Positions 1-9,951 of a stretch of 64,000 nucleotides of DNA are shown piece after piece. The DNA comes from Streptomyces sp. JB150 (lineage in GTDB: Bacteria; Actinomycetota; Actinomycetes; Streptomycetales; Streptomycetaceae): the NCBI RefSeq assembly GCF_011193355.1, contig NZ_CP049780.1:5600445-5664444 (forward strand), written 5' to 3'. Numbering within the stretch: the first letter of the stretch is position 1; each line of letters starts with the position of its first letter. The notes below the pieces were generated by a model, which saw nothing but the letters and a program-made list of their open reading frames with translations, made no database searches and had not been told where the DNA came from. A program made the translations under genes and the position numbers.

Positions 1-75
1 CCCGGAAGCTAAGCCTTACAGCGCCGATGGTACTGCAGGGGGGACCCTGTGGGAGAGTAGGACGCCGCCGAACAA
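1..75 (+). rRNA. rrf: 5S ribosomal RNA, 3' part
   Basis: The first ~75 bases match the 3' two thirds of an actinobacterial 5S rRNA, including the segment GGTACTGCAGGGGGGACCCT and the closing GGGAGAGTAGGACGCCGCC. The 5' part lies outside the window, so this is the end of an rrn operon read on the + strand. The 3' end is placed at about base 75, just before a strong terminator; it could be off by one or two bases. Confidence 0.93.
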
Positions 76-81
76 TTCTTC

Positions 82-126
82 AAGGGTTGGACCCTGAACT
101 TCGGTTCCGGGTCCAACCCTTTTTTG
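82..126 (+). terminator. rrn operon terminator
   Basis: An 11-12 bp stem (GGGTTGGACCC pairing with GGGTCCAACCC) is topped by an inner GAAC-TTCG-GTTC hairpin and followed by a run of six T. This is a textbook intrinsic terminator directly after the 5S gene. Confidence 0.93.
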
Positions 127-171
127 TTGTCCGTCACTTGAAGTTCACGTGGCGCAACCACCATCCGCAGC

Positions 172-849
172 ATGGGTACTGCAGCAATGCTCAGGGCCGC
201 CGGCGTCGGAGTCGGTGACGAGGTCGTCGTACCGGCCTTCGGGAACGTGGAAGTCGCCGAAGCGGTGACCCTGGCCGGTGCGCTCCCGGTGTTCGCCGAC
301 ATAGATCCGGCGACGTACTGCCTCGATCCGGCCGCGGTCGAGGCCGCCGTAACTCCTCGTACCGCGGCCGTCGTTGTCGTCCATCGTTTCGGGCGGCCGG
401 CCGATGTGGTGCGGATGCGTGCGCTCGGGCAGCGGCACGGGCTGCTGGTGCTGGAGCAGGGGGAGTCCGAGGCGCCGTACGACGAGATAGCCCAGCGGCG
501 GCAGCGGGCCGGGTACCTGGACGCGCGGCTGAAGGGCGTGCGGACGCCCGAGGGCGGGGTCGGGCACACCTATCAGCAGTACGTCGTGCGGGTGCCGGGG
601 AACGGGCGGCCGGACCGGGACGCCTTCGCACGCGCCATACGCGCCAAGGGAGTTGACTGCCGGGTGCCGGTGAAGACACCCGTGCACCGACTGCCCGGGT
701 TCCGGCAGTGCGTGGCGCTGCCGGAGACCGAGCGGGCCGCCGACGAGACGCTGGCGCTGCCGGTCGACACCTCGCTGACGAAGCGGGACATGCAGCGGAT
801 CGTGTCCGCGTGCAACGCTCTCGGAGGGTTGCTGCAACCCGCCTTCTGA
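172..849 (+). CDS. DegT/DnrJ/EryC1-type aminotransferase relative, internally shortened
   Basis: The 225-residue product begins inside the usual DegT fold (GTAAMLRAAGVGVGDEVVVP, then FADIDPATYCLDP). It continues to the strand before the PLP site (HGLLVLE), then jumps to the C-terminal small-domain part (TYQQYVVRVPG, ending with CRVPVKTPVHRLPGF). DegT enzymes are normally about 370-400 residues. The expected aspartate/glutamine motif and the PLP-binding lysine segment are missing, as are the first ~40 residues. It is therefore probably not an active aminotransferase; a structural or binding role, or decay with an intact reading frame, are alternatives. The ATG at 172 is the first start after an in-frame stop at 139. 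An ATG four codons later (MLRAAG) is also possible. It lies between the rRNA terminator and the tRNA promoter. Confidence 0.75.
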   Translation: MGTAAMLRAAGVGVGDEVVVPAFGNVEVAEAVTLAGALPVFADIDPATYCLDPAAVEAAVTPRTAAVVVVHRFGRPADVVRMRALGQRHGLLVLEQGESEAPYDEIAQRRQRAGYLDARLKGVRTPEGGVGHTYQQYVVRVPGNGRPDRDAFARAIRAKGVDCRVPVKTPVHRLPGFRQCVALPETERAADETLALPVDTSLTKRDMQRIVSACNALGGLLQPAF

Positions 850-854
850 TCGGT

Positions 855-884
855 TTGGGAGCACGGGTCTGTTCGGGGTATGAT
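855..884 (+). promoter_or_regulatory. probable tRNA-Thr promoter
   Basis: TTGGGA at 855-860 and TATGAT at 879-884 are separated by 18 bases and lie about 40 bases upstream of the tRNA. The leader also holds a small hairpin with a GAAA loop at about 898-911. The -10 match is good and the -35 is fair. No other gene follows before the tRNA, so this is the natural housekeeping promoter for it. Confidence 0.55.
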
Positions 885-924
885 CTATTCCGTTGCCGCG
901 AGGGAAACCTCGGGAAAGCGACAG

Positions 925-997
925 GCCCCTATAGCTCAGTCGGCAGAGCGTCTCCATGGTAAGGAGAAGGTCAACGGTTCGATTCCGTTTGGGGGCT
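925..997 (+). tRNA. tRNA-Thr (anticodon GGT)
   Basis: A full cloverleaf can be drawn. The acceptor GCCCCTA pairs with TGGGGGC (one G-T pair). The D-arm contains AGCTCAGTCGGCAGAGC, the anticodon stem TCTCC/GGAGA encloses the loop ATGGTAA with anticodon GGT, and the T-arm carries GGTTCGATTCC. The 3' CCA is not encoded (discriminator T followed by CAG), so it must be added after transcription. Confidence 0.95.
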
Positions 998-1002
998 CAG
1001 AG

Positions 1003-1039
1003 AAAAAGGCCTCCGCCCTTCCGGGCGGGGGCCTTTTTC
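1003..1039. terminator. bidirectional terminator between tRNA-Thr and osaC
   Basis: AAAAAGGCC...CCGCCC-TTCC-GGGCGG...GGCCTTTTT forms a long stem flanked by A5 and T5. It can terminate both the tRNA on + and the convergent osaC on -. Confidence 0.9.
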
Positions 1040-1054
1040 GTTGCCCGGACCGTG

Positions 1055-3817
1055 TCAGGCGTTCTCGAGACCGGGGACGCGCATCGCGAGGATGGCCATG
1101 TCGTCGGACGGGGCGTCGGAGGCGAAGCGTTCCACGGCGCGCATGATGCGGGCCGCGACCGCGCCCGCCGTGAGGCCGGTGCAGGTGGTGAGGACGTCGG
1201 CGAGGCCGTCGTCGCCCAGCATGCGGGTGCCCTCACGGCGTTCGGTGACGCCGTCGGTGACACAGAGCAGGACATCGCCGGGGTCCAGGGTGACCGTCTC
1301 CTCGTAGAGCTCCAGGTCCTCCAGGACGCCGAGGAGCGGCTGGGGTTCCGCGGCCGCCTCGACCGTGCCGTCCGGGCGCAGGCGCAGCGGGAGGGGGTGG
1401 CCGGCGCAGACCACCTTCAGTTCGGCGCTGCCGTCCTCCTGGGTGCGCAGTTCGCCGTAGAGGAGGGTGAGGAAGCGGCTGCGGTCGCCCTCGTCGAGGA
1501 TGGCGGAGTTCAGGCGCTCGAGGACGGCGGGGCCGCTGAGGCCTTCGCGGGCGAGCAGGCGCAGCGCGTGGCGGGCGAGGCCGGTGACGGCGGCGGCGTT
1601 CGGGCCCGTGCCGCAGACGTCGCCGATGGCGAAGCCGTAGACGCCGTCGCGGATGGGGAAGACGTCGTAGAAGTCGCCGCCGACCTCGTTGCCCTCGCCG
1701 GCGGCGCGGTAGATGACCTCGACCTCGACGCCGTCGATCTGCGGGTACTCCGGGGGGAGCAGGCTGCGCTGGAGGGACTGGCTGATCGCGGTGCGCTCGG
1801 AGTAGAGGCGGGCGTTGTCCAGGGCGAGGGCGGCGCGGCGGGAGAGGTCCTCGGCGAGTTCCAGGATCTCCTGGCGGAAGTGCTCGTCGGTGGGCTTGCC
1901 GAGGGTGAGCATGCCGATGACGCGGTTGCGGGCGACGAGCGGCAGGACGACGGTCTCGCCGCCGACCGCGGCGGCCGTGGCGAGGGTGGGGCCGATGCCC
2001 GAGCTGACCGTGGCCGGTTCGCCGAGGCCGAGGCTGCGCATGGAGGAGCGGAGCGCGGCCTGGTGGGCGGCCTCGGCGGGCGCGGACCAGACGCGGGCGC
2101 CGGGGGTGGGGACCGGGTCCGGCGGGGGGATCTTGGACAACAGTGACTTGATGCCGTCGATGAGTTCCTCGTCCTCGTGCAGGACGTACGACAGGTCCGG
2201 CTCGGAGGACTGGTCGGCGATGGTGTAGACGGCGCACCAGGTGGCGAGGGTGGGGACCGTCATCTGGGCCATGAGGGCCAGGGTCTGGTCGCGGTCGAGG
2301 GTGCCGGCGAGGAGGTCGGAGGCCTCGACGAGGAAGCTGAGGGAGCCTCGGCGCAGGCGTTCGAGTTCGCCGAGGCGGGCGGACTCGACGGCCAGGGCGA
2401 TGCGGTCGGCCGCGAACTGCAGGCGGAGGGCCTCCTCGTTGCTGTAGCGGCCGGGGGCTTCGGCGGCGACGCCGAGGGAGCCGGTGAGGCGGCCCTCGAC
2501 CTTCAGCGGGACCGTGACGACGGAGCGCATGCCGGTGCCGTTGAGGAGGGGCACCGCGCCGGGGACGGCGGTGAGGTCGTCGTGGACGGCGGGCATTCGC
2601 GCGGAGCCGTAACGGCCGGGTCCGGCCTCGACGGGGACGCGGGCGAAGCGCTGGCGGGCGGAGGGCAGGCCGGTGGAGGCGCGGACCTCGAGTTCCGTCT
2701 CGTCGTCGGTGGCGAGCAGCAGGAAGGCGGAGTCGCCGTCGAGCATGTCGCGGGCGCGTTCCACGGTGCGCTGGAGGAGGCCGTCGAGGTCGTCGGGGGC
2801 GGGGGAGCCGATGAAGATCTCGAAGGGGTCGGCGCTCTGGCCCTCGGCGGCGGTCGGGGCGTCGGGGGAGACGTGGCGCAGCGGAGTCTGCAGGACGGCG
2901 CGTTCGTGGTCGCGTACGAGGAGGCAGACCGTGGAGGGTTCGCCGGCGGTGTCGCGGACGCGCAGGTGGGAGGCGTACACGGGGACGACCCGCCCGGAGG
3001 CGTCGCGGATGCCGTAGCTGCCCTCCCAGCGGGAGAGCTGGAGGGCTTCGGCGATGCCGGTGCCGGTGCCGGGGGTGTGCGGCCAGGCGGCGAGGTCGGT
3101 GAGGGGTTTGCCGGTGACCAGGTCGGCCTGGTAGCCGAAGAGTTCCTCGGCGTCCTCGTTCCACGCGGTGATGGCGCCGGTGCGGTCGATCTGGACGACG
3201 GCGACGCGGACCCGGCCGTCGGCGAGCGGCAGCAGGTCGGCGGGGAGGGCGGGGCCGGCGGTCCGGGTGCCGACCGGGCGTTCGGGCAGTGCGAGCTGGA
3301 ACCAGACGTTCTTGTGGGTGGGGGTGTACTCGACGCCCCAGCGGGTGGCGAGGGCCGCGCAGAGCTGGAGGCCGCGGCCGCCCTCGCGGTCGGGGCCGCT
3401 CATGGCGACGGCCGCGTTCTGGAGGGGGACCTCGCGTTCCGGGTAGCGGTCGGAGACCTCGATGCGGACGCCGTCGTCGGCGCGCAGGCACAGGACGTCG
3501 GCGGCGGTGCCCGCGTGGACGACGGCGTTGGTGACCAGCTCGCTGGTGAGGACGACGGCGTCGTCGACGATGTCGGCGTAACCCCAGCCCTGGAGGGTGT
3601 CGCGGACGAAGGAGCGGGCGGACGCGACCGAGCGCCCCACGGGGTCGAAGCTGGCGGCCGCGCGCGCGGTGATCACGGAACTCCTCGACCTGCTTTCGTC
3701 GTGCCGGTCCCCGGGGCCGTCCGGCGCGGGCTCGGGCTCGTGCCGGGCTTGGGGCGGCAGGCCGCCCGTCGGCCGGGGGTCCGGGGGCTGTCCCCCGGGG
3801 ATCAGTCCGGTGGTCAT
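1055..3817 (-). CDS. osaC: OsaC-like multidomain PP2C phosphatase/anti-sigma regulator
   Basis: 920 residues. The order of domains is: N-terminal Pro-rich leader (~1-50); HATPase_c anti-sigma-type ATPase (~55-185, with ELVTNAVVHAG and the GRGLQLCAALA segment); PAS (~200-300, ITAWNEDAEELFGY); GAF (~345-480); a second GAF-like region (~495-665); SpoIIE/PP2C phosphatase (~690-915). Metal-ligand motifs GGDFYD, FAIGDVCGTG, CVTDGVTE and SDDMAI are all present. This is a fusion of an RsbW-like kinase with an RsbU-like phosphatase. In S. coelicolor the gene divergent from osaA is OsaC, which acts on the sigma-B osmotic-stress response; assignment here rests on architecture and neighbourhood. The ATG at 3817 faces a 389-base region shared with osaA. 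Confidence 0.9.
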   Translation of the reverse strand: MTTGLIPGGQPPDPRPTGGLPPQARHEPEPAPDGPGDRHDESRSRSSVITARAAASFDPVGRSVASARSFVRDTLQGWGYADIVDDAVVLTSELVTNAVVHAGTAADVLCLRADDGVRIEVSDRYPEREVPLQNAAVAMSGPDREGGRGLQLCAALATRWGVEYTPTHKNVWFQLALPERPVGTRTAGPALPADLLPLADGRVRVAVVQIDRTGAITAWNEDAEELFGYQADLVTGKPLTDLAAWPHTPGTGTGIAEALQLSRWEGSYGIRDASGRVVPVYASHLRVRDTAGEPSTVCLLVRDHERAVLQTPLRHVSPDAPTAAEGQSADPFEIFIGSPAPDDLDGLLQRTVERARDMLDGDSAFLLLATDDETELEVRASTGLPSARQRFARVPVEAGPGRYGSARMPAVHDDLTAVPGAVPLLNGTGMRSVVTVPLKVEGRLTGSLGVAAEAPGRYSNEEALRLQFAADRIALAVESARLGELERLRRGSLSFLVEASDLLAGTLDRDQTLALMAQMTVPTLATWCAVYTIADQSSEPDLSYVLHEDEELIDGIKSLLSKIPPPDPVPTPGARVWSAPAEAAHQAALRSSMRSLGLGEPATVSSGIGPTLATAAAVGGETVVLPLVARNRVIGMLTLGKPTDEHFRQEILELAEDLSRRAALALDNARLYSERTAISQSLQRSLLPPEYPQIDGVEVEVIYRAAGEGNEVGGDFYDVFPIRDGVYGFAIGDVCGTGPNAAAVTGLARHALRLLAREGLSGPAVLERLNSAILDEGDRSRFLTLLYGELRTQEDGSAELKVVCAGHPLPLRLRPDGTVEAAAEPQPLLGVLEDLELYEETVTLDPGDVLLCVTDGVTERREGTRMLGDDGLADVLTTCTGLTAGAVAARIMRAVERFASDAPSDDMAILAMRVPGLENA

Positions 3818-4206
3818 GTGTGCGGCCGCCCCTCCATGCCCGCTCGTACTCGTGCCACCGCCCAGGCCGGACGGACCGGCGTGGCTGGACAGCCGGATGC
3901 AAGGTTACTTACCTTCGCCGTCCATGCGGATGCCGGTCTGCAGTGTTTCCGTCCGGAGGGTGTGCGGACGGTGTGCGAAGCTGCCGAACTGTTATGGCCT
4001 GGTTCGGCCGGGGTGAAACACTGGGCAGGGTTCCGGGTGGAGTCCGGGCAGGCCGAGTGTGATCCGTCGGGGCGGGGCAGCAGCCCCCTGGGTACGGCGG
4101 GTGCGGCCTGGCGGGATCCCGTGCGGGAGCAGCCGGTACGCCGGAGGCCGACGGCAGCGGTACCCGAGCACAGCAGTGAATGGTCGACCCCTGCGGGAGG
4201 GACACA
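3818..4206. promoter_or_regulatory. divergent osaC/osaA intergenic region
   Basis: 389 bases without a convincing gene separate the two divergent osa genes and must carry both promoters. The clearest element is an imperfect palindrome AAGGTTACTTACCTT at 3901-3915 in a locally AT-richer spot, a plausible operator. I could not pick sigma-B-type (GNNT ... GGGTAY) promoters with confidence. Confidence 0.45.
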
Positions 4207-7200
4207 GTGGAGTCTGGCGCAGCGACGCGGGGCACGAAGACGCGCGCGAAGAGCGGACCGTCCCTGGGCAAGCGGCGCATCGCGCCGAGCGGGAGCACCA
4301 CCGAGGTGGACACCGCTGCCCTGAACCGGTTGCTGGCGGCCCTGGTGGCCATGCGTGACGGGAATTTCCGCAAGCGGCTCACGGTGTCCGGCGACGGCGT
4401 GATGGCGGAGATCGCGGCGGTCTTCAACGAGGTGGCCGACCGCAATCTCCATCTCACGGGTGAGCTGTCGCGGGTGCGCCGGGTGGTCGGGCGTGAGGGG
4501 AAGCTCACGGAGCGGCTGGAGACGGGGGCCTGCGAGGGGTCGTGGGCGGCGGCGATCGACGCCTCCAACGCGCTGGTGGACGATCTGGTCTGGCCGGTGT
4601 CGGAGGTCAGTCGGGTGCTGTCGGCGGTGGCCGAGGGCGATCTGTCGCCGCGGATGGACCTGCGGACGCAGGCGCCGGACGGTACGGGGCATCCGCTGCG
4701 CGGGGAGTTCCTGAAGGTCGGGCGGACGGTGAACAACCTGGTCGACCAGTTGTCGACGTTCACCGACGAGGTCACCCGGGTGGCCAGTGAGGTCGGGACC
4801 GAGGGCAAGCTGGGCGGGCAGGCGCGGCTGCGCGGTATGTCGGGTTCGTGGAAGGACCTGACGGAGTCCGTCAACACGATGGCGCACCGACTGACCGCGC
4901 AGGTGCGGGACATCGCGCTGGTGACGACCGCGGTCGCCAAGGGGGACCTGTCCCGGAAGGTCACGGTGCACGTGGCCGGCGAGATGCTGGAGCTGAAGAA
5001 CACCGTCAACACGATGGTGGACCAGCTGTCGGCGTTCTCCTCGGAGGTGACGCGGGTCGCGCGCGAGGTGGGCACGGAGGGCGAGCTGGGCGGTCAGGCC
5101 CAGGTGCCCGGGGTGGCCGGCGTGTGGAAGGAACTCACCGATTCGGTGAACACCATGGCCGGCAACCTGACGGCGCAGGTGCGGGGCATCGCGGAGGTGA
5201 CGACCGCGGTCGCCAACGGTGACCTGTCCCGCAAGGTGACCGTGCAGGCGCGCGGTGAGGTGGCGCAGCTCGCCGAGACCATCAACCAGATGACCGAGAC
5301 GCTGCGGATCTTCGCGGACGAGGTCACGCGCGTGGCCAACGAGGTCGGCGCGGAGGGGCGGCTCGGCGGGCAGGCGAACGTGCCGGGAGCGGCCGGGACG
5401 TGGAAGGACCTGACGGACTCCGTCAACACGGTGTTCCGGAACCTGACCACTCAGGTGCGGGACATCGCCGCGGTGACGACGGCGGTGGCGAACGGCGACC
5501 TGTCGCAGAAGGTCACGGTGGACGTGGCCGGCGAGATGCTGGAGCTGAAGAACACCGTCAACGGGATGGTGGACCAGCTGTCCGCGTTCGGTTCCGAGGT
5601 GACGCGGGTCGCGCGGGAGATCGGTGACGAGGGTGAGCTGGGCGGTCAGGCGCAGGTGCCGGGCGCGGCGGGCACCTGGAAGGACCTGACGGACTCCGTC
5701 AACACGGCGTTCCGGAATCTGACCGGACAGGTGAGGAACATCGCGCAGGTCACCACGGCGGTGGCCAACGGCGACCTGTCGCAGAAGGTCACGGTGGACG
5801 TCTCCGGCGAGATGCTGCAGCTGAAGAACACCGTGAACACGATGGTGGACCAGTTGTCGTCGTTCGCCGACCAGGTGACGCGGATGGCGCGGGAGGTCGG
5901 CACCGAGGGCCGGCTCGGGGGTCAGGCGCAGGTGCCGGGCGTGTCCGGCACGTGGAAGGAGCTGACCGACTCGGTCAACTCCATCACCGGCAATCTGACC
6001 GCGCAGGTGCGGCAGATCGCGCAGGTGACGACGGCGGTCGCGCGTGGTGACCTGTCGCAGAAGATCACCGTGGACGCGCGCGGCGAGATCCTGGAGCTGA
6101 AGAACACCATCAACACGATGGTCGACCAGCTGTCCGCGTTCGCCGACCAGGTGACCCGGGTGGCCCGTGAGGTGGGTACGGAGGGCCGGCTGGGGGGTCA
6201 GGCGCAGGTGCCCGGCGTCGCCGGTGTGTGGCGTGACCTGACCGACTCGGTGAACGGCATGGCCGGCAACCTGACGGCGCAGGTGCGGCAGATCGCGCAG
6301 GTCGCGACCGCGGTGGCGCGTGGTGACCTGTCGCAGAAGATCACCGTGGACGCGCGCGGCGAGATCCTGGAGCTGAAGAACACGCTGAACACGATGGTGG
6401 ACCAGCTGTCGTCGTTCGCGGAGGAGGTCACCCGCGTCGCCCGCGAGGTGGGCACCGAGGGCAAGTTGGGCGGTCAGGCCGAGGTGCAGGGGGTGTCCGG
6501 CACCTGGAAGGACCTCACCCAGTCGGTGAACTTCATGGCGAACAACCTGACCGTGCAGGTGCGCAGCATCGCCGACGTCACCACCGCGGTCGCCAAGGGC
6601 GATCTGTCGAAGAAGATCACCGTCGACGCCAAGGGCGAGATCCTGGAGCTGGTGACCACCGTCAACACGATGGTGGACCAGCTGTCGAGCTTCGCCGAGC
6701 AGGTGACGCGGGTGGCCCGTGAGGTGGGCACCGAGGGCATCCTGGGCGGCCAGGCGCACGTGCCGGGTGTCACCGGCATCTGGAAGGACCTGAGCGACAA
6801 CGTCAACCTGATGGCGAAGAACCTCACCATGCAGGTGCGGAACATCTCGCAGGTCGCGGCGGCGGTCGCCAACGGTGACCTCACGCGGACGGTGACGATC
6901 GAGGCGCGCGGTGAGGTGGCGCAGCTCGCCGACACCTTCAACACCATGGTGAAGACGCTGAGTTCGTTCGCCGAGCAGGTCACCAAGGTGGCCCGTGAGG
7001 TGGGTACGGACGGCATCCTCGGCGGGCAGGCGCACGTGCCGGGCGTGGCGGGCACGTGGAAGGACCTCACCGAGTCGGTGAACCAGATGGCGTCCAACCT
7101 GACCGGTCAGGTGCGCAACATCGCGATGGTGACGACGGCCATCGCCAAGGGTGACCTGACGAAGAAGATCGACATCGACGCGCGCGGTGAGATCCTGGAG

Positions 7201-9666
7201 CTGAAGACGACCATCAACACGATGGTCGACCAGCTGTCCTCCTTCGCCGAGGAGGTCACCCGCGTGGCCCGTGAGGTGGGCACGGAGGGCCAGCTGGGCG
7301 GTCAGGCGCGGGTGCGGGACGTGGACGGCACCTGGCGGGACCTGACCGAGTCGGTGAACGAGATGGCCGGGAACCTGACCCGGCAGGTGCGGGCCATCGC
7401 GCGCGTGGCGACCGCGGTGACCCGCGGCGACCTGAACCTGAAGATCGACGTGGACGCCTCGGGCGAGATCCAGGAGCTTCAGGACTACATCAACAAGATG
7501 ATCGCCAACCTGCGCGACACCACGATCGCCAACAAGGAGCAGGACTGGCTGAAGGGCAACCTGGCCCGGATCTCGGCGCTGATGCAGGGCCGCCGCGATC
7601 TGGAGGACGTGGCGTCGCTGATCATGAGCGAGCTGACGCCGGTGGTGTCGGCGCAGCACGGGGCGTTCTTCCTGGCGATGCCGCTGGCCGACGACCAGGA
7701 CCTGGGCGGTGACAACGACGACCAGTACGAGCTGCGGATGCTCGGGTCGTACGGCTACTCGATGGGGTCGATGCCGACGTCGTTCCGGCCGGGCGAGGCG
7801 CTGGTGGGCACGGCCGCCAAGGAGAAGCGGACGATCCTGGTCGAGAACGCGCCCAGCGGCTATCTGAAGATCTCCTCGGGGCTGGGGGAGGCGCCGCCCG
7901 CGCAGGTCATCGTGTTGCCGGTGCTGTTCGAGGGCACGGTGCTCGGCGTCATCGAGCTGGCCTCGTTCACGCCGTTCACGCAGATCCAGAAGGACTTCCT
8001 GAACCAGATCGCCGAGATGATCGCGACGAGCGTCAACACCATCTCCGTCAATACCAAGACGGAGGTGCTGCTGAAGCAGTCGCAGGAGCTGACCGAGCAA
8101 CTGCGCGAGCGGTCCGCCGAGTTGGAGAACCGGCAGAAGGCGCTCCAGGCGTCCAACGCCGAACTGGAGGAGAAGGCCGAGCTGCTGGCGCAGCAGAACC
8201 GCGACATCGAGGTGAAGAACACCGAGATCGAGGAGGCGCGGCAGGTCCTGGAGGAGCGCGCCGAGCAGCTCGCGGTGTCGATGCGCTACAAGAGCGAGTT
8301 CCTGGCGAACATGTCGCACGAGCTGCGGACGCCGCTGAACTCGCTGCTGATCCTGGCCAAGCTGCTCGCCGACAACGCGGACGGCAATCTCACGCCCAAG
8401 CAGGTGGAGTTCGCGGAGACGATCCACGGCGCCGGGTCCGACCTGCTCCAGCTGATCAACGACATCCTCGATCTGTCGAAGGTCGAGGCGGGCAAGATGG
8501 ACGTCTCGCCGACGCGGATCGCGCTGGTGCAGCTCGTCGACTACGTGGAGGCCACCTTCCGGCCGCTGACCGCGGAGAAGGGCCTGGACCTTTCGGTGCG
8601 GGTCTCGCCGGAGCTGCCGGCCACCCTGCACACCGATGAGCAGCGCCTGCTCCAGGTGCTGCGCAACCTGCTGTCGAACGCGGTGAAGTTCACCGACTCC
8701 GGCTCGGTGGAGCTGGTGATCCGGCCCGCGCGGGACGACGTTCCGCAGGCGATCCGGGAGCAGCTGCTGGAGACCGGGTCGCTGACCGAGCCGGACGCGG
8801 AGCTGATCGCGTTCTCGGTGACCGACACCGGGATCGGGATCGCGGCGAGCAAGATGCGGGTGATCTTCGAGGCGTTCAAGCAGGCGGACGGCACGACCAG
8901 CCGCAAGTACGGCGGTACGGGCCTCGGACTGTCCATCTCGCGGGAGATCGCGCAGCTGCTCGGCGGTGAGATCCACGCGCAGAGCGAGCCGGGCCGCGGC
9001 TCGACGTTCACGCTGTACCTGCCGCTGCACCCGGGCGAGCTGCCGCCGCACGGCTACCCGCAGGCGATGCCGGCGGCGGGCGAGCCGCCGGCGCTGGAGC
9101 CGGGGCAGGCGGACGTGGCCGTCGAGACGCCGGCGGAGGTGAAGTCGTACCACGAGACGCAGAACGGGGCGGCCGCGCTGTTCCGGCGCCGGCGCCGGGC
9201 CTCGGTCACCCAGCACCCGATCACGACGCCCGAGCAGTGGGTGACCGCCGACCAGGAGGGCGCGCCGCAGACCCAGCACGGGGTCCGCTTCACCGGCGAG
9301 AAGGTGCTGATCGTCGACGACGACATCCGCAACGTGTTCGCGCTGACCAGCGTCCTGGAGCAGCACGGCTTGTCGGTGCTGTACGCCGAGAACGGCCGGG
9401 AGGGCATCGAGGTGCTGGAGCAGCACGACGACGTCGCCGTCGTCCTGATGGACATCATGATGCCCGAGATGGACGGATACGCGACGACCACGGCGATCCG
9501 CCGGATGCCGCAGTTCGCCGGGCTGCCGATCATCGCGCTGACGGCGAAGGCGATGAAGGGCGACCGGGAGAAGGCGATCGAGTCGGGGGCTTCCGACTAC
9601 GTCACCAAGCCGGTCGACCCCGATCACCTGCTGTCCGTGATGGAGCAGTGGATGCGCGGTGAGTGA
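4207..9666 (+). CDS. osaA: OsaA-like hybrid sensor histidine kinase with ~12 HAMP units
   Basis: About 1819 residues. Residues ~30-1100 are a ladder of about twelve HAMP-like units of ~92 residues, each with a variant of [16 protein letters not shown] and [20 protein letters not shown]. Then come GAF (~1128-1275), a long coiled coil (~1278-1358), HisKA with [16 protein letters not shown] (His about 1371) and HATPase_c (N box [14 protein letters not shown] boxes DTGIGIA and GGTGLGLSI). A C-terminal receiver follows, [15 protein letters not shown] ... [13 protein letters not shown] (Asp about 1749). No transmembrane segment is visible, so it is probably cytosolic. The GTG at 4207 follows GGGAGGG by five to seven bases; a GTG-type start at 4180 lacks this site. 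OsaA is required for osmoadaptation in S. coelicolor. The partner is OsaB immediately downstream. Confidence 0.93.
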   Translation: MESGAATRGTKTRAKSGPSLGKRRIAPSGSTTEVDTAALNRLLAALVAMRDGNFRKRLTVSGDGVMAEIAAVFNEVADRNLHLTGELSRVRRVVGREGKLTERLETGACEGSWAAAIDASNALVDDLVWPVSEVSRVLSAVAEGDLSPRMDLRTQAPDGTGHPLRGEFLKVGRTVNNLVDQLSTFTDEVTRVASEVGTEGKLGGQARLRGMSGSWKDLTESVNTMAHRLTAQVRDIALVTTAVAKGDLSRKVTVHVAGEMLELKNTVNTMVDQLSAFSSEVTRVAREVGTEGELGGQAQVPGVAGVWKELTDSVNTMAGNLTAQVRGIAEVTTAVANGDLSRKVTVQARGEVAQLAETINQMTETLRIFADEVTRVANEVGAEGRLGGQANVPGAAGTWKDLTDSVNTVFRNLTTQVRDIAAVTTAVANGDLSQKVTVDVAGEMLELKNTVNGMVDQLSAFGSEVTRVAREIGDEGELGGQAQVPGAAGTWKDLTDSVNTAFRNLTGQVRNIAQVTTAVANGDLSQKVTVDVSGEMLQLKNTVNTMVDQLSSFADQVTRMAREVGTEGRLGGQAQVPGVSGTWKELTDSVNSITGNLTAQVRQIAQVTTAVARGDLSQKITVDARGEILELKNTINTMVDQLSAFADQVTRVAREVGTEGRLGGQAQVPGVAGVWRDLTDSVNGMAGNLTAQVRQIAQVATAVARGDLSQKITVDARGEILELKNTLNTMVDQLSSFAEEVTRVAREVGTEGKLGGQAEVQGVSGTWKDLTQSVNFMANNLTVQVRSIADVTTAVAKGDLSKKITVDAKGEILELVTTVNTMVDQLSSFAEQVTRVAREVGTEGILGGQAHVPGVTGIWKDLSDNVNLMAKNLTMQVRNISQVAAAVANGDLTRTVTIEARGEVAQLADTFNTMVKTLSSFAEQVTKVAREVGTDGILGGQAHVPGVAGTWKDLTESVNQMASNLTGQVRNIAMVTTAIAKGDLTKKIDIDARGEILELKTTINTMVDQLSSFAEEVTRVAREVGTEGQLGGQARVRDVDGTWRDLTESVNEMAGNLTRQVRAIARVATAVTRGDLNLKIDVDASGEIQELQDYINKMIANLRDTTIANKEQDWLKGNLARISALMQGRRDLEDVASLIMSELTPVVSAQHGAFFLAMPLADDQDLGGDNDDQYELRMLGSYGYSMGSMPTSFRPGEALVGTAAKEKRTILVENAPSGYLKISSGLGEAPPAQVIVLPVLFEGTVLGVIELASFTPFTQIQKDFLNQIAEMIATSVNTISVNTKTEVLLKQSQELTEQLRERSAELENRQKALQASNAELEEKAELLAQQNRDIEVKNTEIEEARQVLEERAEQLAVSMRYKSEFLANMSHELRTPLNSLLILAKLLADNADGNLTPKQVEFAETIHGAGSDLLQLINDILDLSKVEAGKMDVSPTRIALVQLVDYVEATFRPLTAEKGLDLSVRVSPELPATLHTDEQRLLQVLRNLLSNAVKFTDSGSVELVIRPARDDVPQAIREQLLETGSLTEPDAELIAFSVTDTGIGIAASKMRVIFEAFKQADGTTSRKYGGTGLGLSISREIAQLLGGEIHAQSEPGRGSTFTLYLPLHPGELPPHGYPQAMPAAGEPPALEPGQADVAVETPAEVKSYHETQNGAAALFRRRRRASVTQHPITTPEQWVTADQEGAPQTQHGVRFTGEKVLIVDDDIRNVFALTSVLEQHGLSVLYAENGREGIEVLEQHDDVAVVLMDIMMPEMDGYATTTAIRRMPQFAGLPIIALTAKAMKGDREKAIESGASDYVTKPVDPDHLLSVMEQWMRGE
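4600..7520 (+). repeat. tandem ~276-bp coding repeats (HAMP ladder of osaA)
   Basis: The same ~92-codon block recurs about ten or eleven times head to tail. It is recognised by the recurring GGTGACCTGTCGCAGAAG and GAGGTGGGCACCGAGGGC. Units differ by scattered substitutions and none is frame-breaking. The array is a substrate for recombinational expansion or contraction. Confidence 0.85.
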
Positions 9667-9951
9667 CGGTGGGGCAGGCCGGGCGCCCGGCCTGTGTGCG
9701 GATGTGGCGGGACGTGTGAGAGTTCACGCGGATCTGCTGACTCGCGGTGGCGGAGACCGTGTGGACGTACGCGATTCTGGGAACCTTCAGGTCTCGCGCC
9801 GCGTTTCCGCTCTGTGCACAGTGACATCGCGGTGACAGGGTGTGGCGACAGGCGGGGTGCGGCTACGATGACCGGCACGAGGACGGGCGGCGTAACGGAG
9901 TCGTCCCCTGGGGCGGCGCCCGGTGCACTGCCGGGGCGAGGAGGGCGGGCC

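Noticed and set aside
3898..3918. Iron box (DmdR/IdeR site) in the osa intergenic region
   Set aside because: The palindrome is two bases shorter than the 19-bp consensus core and lacks the outer TTA/TAA ends.
4600..7520. Tandem repeats as a CRISPR or other array
   Set aside because: Units are ~276 bp, all coding in one frame and translate into HAMP domains; no short repeats with unique spacers.
3814..9627. Very long minus-strand open frame opposite osaA (and similar long frames opposite other genes)
   Set aside because: Produced by high GC and the HAMP repeats; sequence is His/Arg/Leu-rich nonsense, no ribosome site, and the + strand gene is unmistakable.
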